From Bacteroidales bacterium (lineage in GTDB: Bacteria > Bacteroidota > Bacteroidia > Bacteroidales > Dysgonomonadaceae): DNA of 35,065 bases. This document shows positions 32,637-35,065 of this stretch, in pieces. Location: the NCBI GenBank assembly GCA_012838585.1, contig DUPB01000001.1, forward strand, positions 1 through 35,065, written 5' to 3'. The notes under the pieces are model-generated. The model was not told where the DNA came from, did not search any database, and saw only the letters and a list, made by a program, of their open reading frames with translations. The translations under genes were made by a program, and so were the position numbers. Every line of letters begins with the position of its first letter. The first letter of the stretch is position 1.

Positions 32637-34085
32637 TTAATTCTCCATTGTTTTCCCTAACTCTTCCAAGTTGTGTTTTGCATCCTCATCGCCGCGTAAG
32701 GCCGCTCTCTGGAAGTACTCCTTAGCCTTGGCGGTATCGCCCAGGCGAACGTATGCTACACCCAGGTTGTTCCATGCGCGGGGGTCGCTTTCTATCCGGT
32801 TCAGCCTATCAATGGCCGCCCGATTGTTGCCCCCCTCGATATCGGCCGCCGCGCTGTTCAAGATGGCGATTGGCTCATCGGGGTAGAGGCGGGTGGCGAT
32901 ATCGAACACCTCCTTAAATTCGCTACTGGCCGGGGCGTAGGTCTGCGCTACCAGGAACATCTCGTTTAAACTCAATAGTTTGGGATTGGTCTTGATGACT
33001 CCTTTAGCCTCCTCCACGCTGAAAGCGCGCACGGTGTAGGCGATGGTGTAGTCCGTCCTACGCAGTGGCGGGTAATAGATGTCCAAAAGCGAGCGGTAGG
33101 TCTGCCCGCCGGAGAGCTTCTTCAGTTCCGCGTCGCGGGCGTCGGGGTTCGACACGTTATTGATTACACGGATAATTTCGTTCTTGTCTGCCAGTGATGA
33201 CTTCTCCACCGCCTCTTTCAAACCGTTCCAATCCTCGCCGAGACCGGATACCCTGAAACGGTCGCGGGCAACCCCGTGGGTGCTGCTTAGGTAGTCGGCG
33301 AAAGAGTTGGCACGACGGTCGGAGAGGGCGCGGTTGGACTCGAAGTTCCCCTCGGGCGAGGCGTAACCGGTCACGGTGAACTCGGTTATCTCCAGGTCCT
33401 TGTTGCTTTTCACCTCGTTGATCACCCGATCCACGCGGTTGAGCTCCGCGGCGTTGTTTTGGAAGTCACGCAGCAACTCATGCCTGCCCACCCGGTAGTT
33501 GAACGAAGCCGAGTGACGGTCGGAACGGGCCTTTACCGGTTCTGCATCGGGAACGATGTAGGTGAGCTTGTAGATCGGCTGGGAGGGTTCCTTGATCACG
33601 CGCTCCGAAAGCAACAGGTCTCCCACTCCTTGGGAGCAATCAGCACAACCGTTTACTACGCCCTTCACGCTCAAGCGGGCGTTGCTCATCCATGGGAGAA
33701 ACGGAACCCTTTGGCTGTAGCGAATCGCTTGTGGCGATTTTTTATCGTACACGACTACCGTCGCCGCATTGGAGGGAAGCGGGGTGGGGTTGTTTAACCT
33801 CTTGCCGCGCTCGATTACCTTGCCGCGGGTTTTCCCCAATACCACCACCGGGGCAAGTTCAATATGGTCGTCACTCGTGTTGGAGTACAACACGGGAGTA
33901 AGCACGAGCATGTCGTTCTTACGAATATCAAATCCTTCAGTAATGATTTGCGCATCCACCAATACCTCGTTACCGGACTTTTGGTGGGTGAGGTTGTTGA
34001 ATGCCACACTCTGGATATAAGAAGTTTGCGCGCTCGCCATAAAGGTGAGGAGCGACAAGGCAACTATAAACTGTATCTTTTTCAT
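32637..34085 (-). CDS. DUF3868 / OmpA-like / TPR periplasmic protein
   Basis: A 482-residue exported protein with a signal peptide cleaved after FMASA. The first part (about 20-180) is a DUF3868-type domain; about 205-300 is an OmpA-like peptidoglycan-binding region (FTVTGYASPEGNFESNRALSDRRANSFADYL); the last 60 residues or so hold TPR helices (DPRAWNNLGVAYVRLGDTAKAKEYF). DUF3868 and DUF3575 genes commonly stand at the head of Bacteroides fimbrial clusters, as they do here, so a role in pilus assembly or cell-wall attachment is likely. A heptamer repeat array lies directly upstream. Confidence 0.82.
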   Translation of the reverse strand: MKKIQFIVALSLLTFMASAQTSYIQSVAFNNLTHQKSGNEVLVDAQIITEGFDIRKNDMLVLTPVLYSNTSDDHIELAPVVVLGKTRGKVIERGKRLNNPTPLPSNAATVVVYDKKSPQAIRYSQRVPFLPWMSNARLSVKGVVNGCADCSQGVGDLLLSERVIKEPSQPIYKLTYIVPDAEPVKARSDRHSASFNYRVGRHELLRDFQNNAAELNRVDRVINEVKSNKDLEITEFTVTGYASPEGNFESNRALSDRRANSFADYLSSTHGVARDRFRVSGLGEDWNGLKEAVEKSSLADKNEIIRVINNVSNPDARDAELKKLSGGQTYRSLLDIYYPPLRRTDYTIAYTVRAFSVEEAKGVIKTNPKLLSLNEMFLVAQTYAPASSEFKEVFDIATRLYPDEPIAILNSAAADIEGGNNRAAIDRLNRIESDPRAWNNLGVAYVRLGDTAKAKEYFQRAALRGDEDAKHNLEELGKTMEN

Positions 34086-34113
34086 GCTAAATTATTCTGA
34101 TTTCTATTTTTTA

Positions 34114-34225
34114 ACTTCCGACTTCCGACTTCTGTCTCCCGTCTTCCGACTTCCGACTTCCGACTTCTGTCTCCCGTCTTCCGACTTCTGTCTACTGTCT
34201 ACTGTCTTCTGACTTCCGACTTCTA
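34114..34225. repeat. 16-unit 7-bp tandem repeat array in the fimbrial locus
   Basis: Sixteen heptamers with plus-strand consensus (A/T)CTTC(C/T)G. Units 1-5 (34114-34148) and 6-10 (34149-34183) are exact copies, so a 35-bp block was duplicated. The array fills nearly all of the 137-bp gap between the DUF3575 and DUF3868 genes, and the DUF3575 stop codon is in its last unit. Confidence 0.92.
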
Positions 34226-34807
34226 TTTAATCATGTAAATAAGAGAAATGGCGGCTTTCGTAACGCCCAAGTAGTTGTGGTCACCCTCGTCAATCTTGGT
34301 ACCACAAGTAACGCAGGGGTACTTGTCGTAATGAATGCGGGCAAAACCGCCTCCCAAACTCAACTCGAAGTTCCAACGAGGAGAGAGCACCCACTGGTAG
34401 CCGTAGCTCAAACCGGCACCGTAGAGGTAACCCTCGTAGCGGTGCTCTTTGAAAATTTTGAGCCTTCCTAGTGGAATATCCCAGCCACCCACGTTGTATT
34501 GCGCACCATGCGCGTGAATACCGATGAAGTGACCGTTGAACGACTCGCAAAACCAATAGCGCAACTCGGGCTGCGCCAGCCAATGTTTCACCTTTTTGTT
34601 GTTCTCGAACGTCCACAAGTTAAAACCACCACCCAACTCGAGGGTGGTTTTCTTACCCAACGATAACTCGAGAGCGGCATTGGGGGAACCCCCCGCACCC
34701 CAATAGGGGATGTTACTCTTGAAAGCGACTTTTTGCGCGTTGGGGGTGAACGCGCACATCAGTAGCGTTACACAAGCAAATAATGTGTAGCGAATGTTTT
34801 TACTCAT
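34223..34807 (-). CDS. DUF3575 outer-membrane beta-barrel-like protein
   Basis: A 194-residue exported protein: signal peptide (LFACVTLLMCAFTPNAQ), then alternating strands such as NAALELSLGKKTTLELGGGFNLW, ELRYWFCESFNGHFIGIHAHGAQY and LSLGGGFARIHYDKYPC, as in small outer-membrane barrels. It matches DUF3575, the usual partner of DUF3868 proteins at the start of Bacteroidales fimbrial loci. Two cysteines in CVTCG near the end could form a disulfide. It is the first gene of the locus on its strand. I see no convincing promoter box ahead of it. Confidence 0.85.
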   Translation of the reverse strand: MSKNIRYTLFACVTLLMCAFTPNAQKVAFKSNIPYWGAGGSPNAALELSLGKKTTLELGGGFNLWTFENNKKVKHWLAQPELRYWFCESFNGHFIGIHAHGAQYNVGGWDIPLGRLKIFKEHRYEGYLYGAGLSYGYQWVLSPRWNFELSLGGGFARIHYDKYPCVTCGTKIDEGDHNYLGVTKAAISLIYMIK

Positions 34808-35015
34808 GCTGTTTATAAAATAATGATTTATTAATTGAGTCCACTCCGAAAAGTCGGCGCAGACGTTTTGTAATTTATTAATTCTCTATTTACAGTTTTC
34901 GTCATCGTTCATTTCGTTTTAAAAACGCTCGAAAAGTTGTTGTGACAAACATCCCGTTTTGCTTGCTCATATCGTTTATTTTCAGTACCTTAGTGGTGTA
35001 AAAAAAGACACGAAC
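34808..35015. other. gene-free stretch upstream of the fimbrial locus
   Basis: No open frame or clear promoter seen on either strand. TTTATTAATT-like words occur twice (near 34830 and 34870). The text around 34840-34865 (GAGTCCACTCCGAAAAGTCG) could be the end of an insertion sequence whose transposase starts at 35016, but the other end is outside the window. Confidence 0.4.
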
Positions 35016-35065
35016 ATGTTCAAGGAATCAGAGAAAAACAAGCAGATGAACCTTTTCTCCTCGCC
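35016..35065 (+). mobile_element. possible start of a transposase gene
   Basis: The only likely plus-strand gene. An ATG at 35016 opens a frame MFKESEKNKQMNLFSS that runs off the window. This resembles, from memory, the N-terminus of transposases common in Bacteroidales (IS1182-like). Only 16 codons are visible, so the call is weak. Confidence 0.35.

Noticed and set aside
34114-34225. CRISPR array
   Set aside because: Units are 7 bp in direct head-to-tail order with no spacers, and there are no cas genes.

Overview
This window comes from a member of the Bacteroidota, most likely order Bacteroidales, close to the Porphyromonas, Proteiniphilum, Petrimonas and Dysgonomonas group. The reasons are FimB/Mfa2- and Mfa1-type fimbrial lipoproteins, DUF3575 and DUF3868 genes, a type IX secretion sorting domain, a DUF4834 gene, a TAnnTTTG-type promoter, and an absence of clear Shine-Dalgarno sites. 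Every gene called with confidence lies on the minus strand, so transcription runs from high to low coordinates. No rRNA, tRNA or CRISPR array was seen.

Layout in transcription order. (1) The right edge (34.8-35.07 kb) may hold the first codons of a plus-strand transposase. (2) The surface locus (17.3-34.8 kb) holds a DUF3575 outer-membrane protein, a DUF3868/OmpA/TPR protein, an Mfa1-like major fimbrillin, a FimB/Mfa2-like anchor lipoprotein, a fimbrillin-like lipoprotein gene broken by one in-frame TAG, another FimB/Mfa2-like lipoprotein, and a 3,233-residue type IX-secreted protein with three near-identical repeats of about 385 residues. Much of this block is clearly AT-richer than the rest. 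(3) A HEPN/MNT toxin-antitoxin pair lies at 16.2-16.9 kb. (4) The core block (7.2-16.0 kb) runs rimP-nusA-infB, ompH/skp-like, murI, cvpA-like, psd and pssA. It starts from a good Bacteroides-type promoter and a leader with a terminator-shaped hairpin. (5) A DUF4834 gene follows, then a four-gene cassette (2.0-6.7 kb): an alpha-oxoamine synthase, a threonine-synthase-like PLP enzyme, a short-chain reductase and a double VOC-domain protein. The first three match the known route to capnine, the base of sulfonolipids. (6) A GH26-like glycoside hydrolase and the 5' part of gpmI close the window.

The genes fit a theme of envelope building: phosphatidylethanolamine synthesis (pssA, psd) sits next to probable sulfonolipid synthesis, and pili plus a giant secreted protein supply the cell surface. 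The most notable points are the unassigned VOC protein in the sulfonolipid cassette, the TAG-interrupted fimbrial gene, the repeat architecture of the giant protein, two intergenic arrays of the same 7-bp repeat family, two tandem repeats that copy a gene's stop codon, and the nested hairpin ahead of rimP-nusA-infB.
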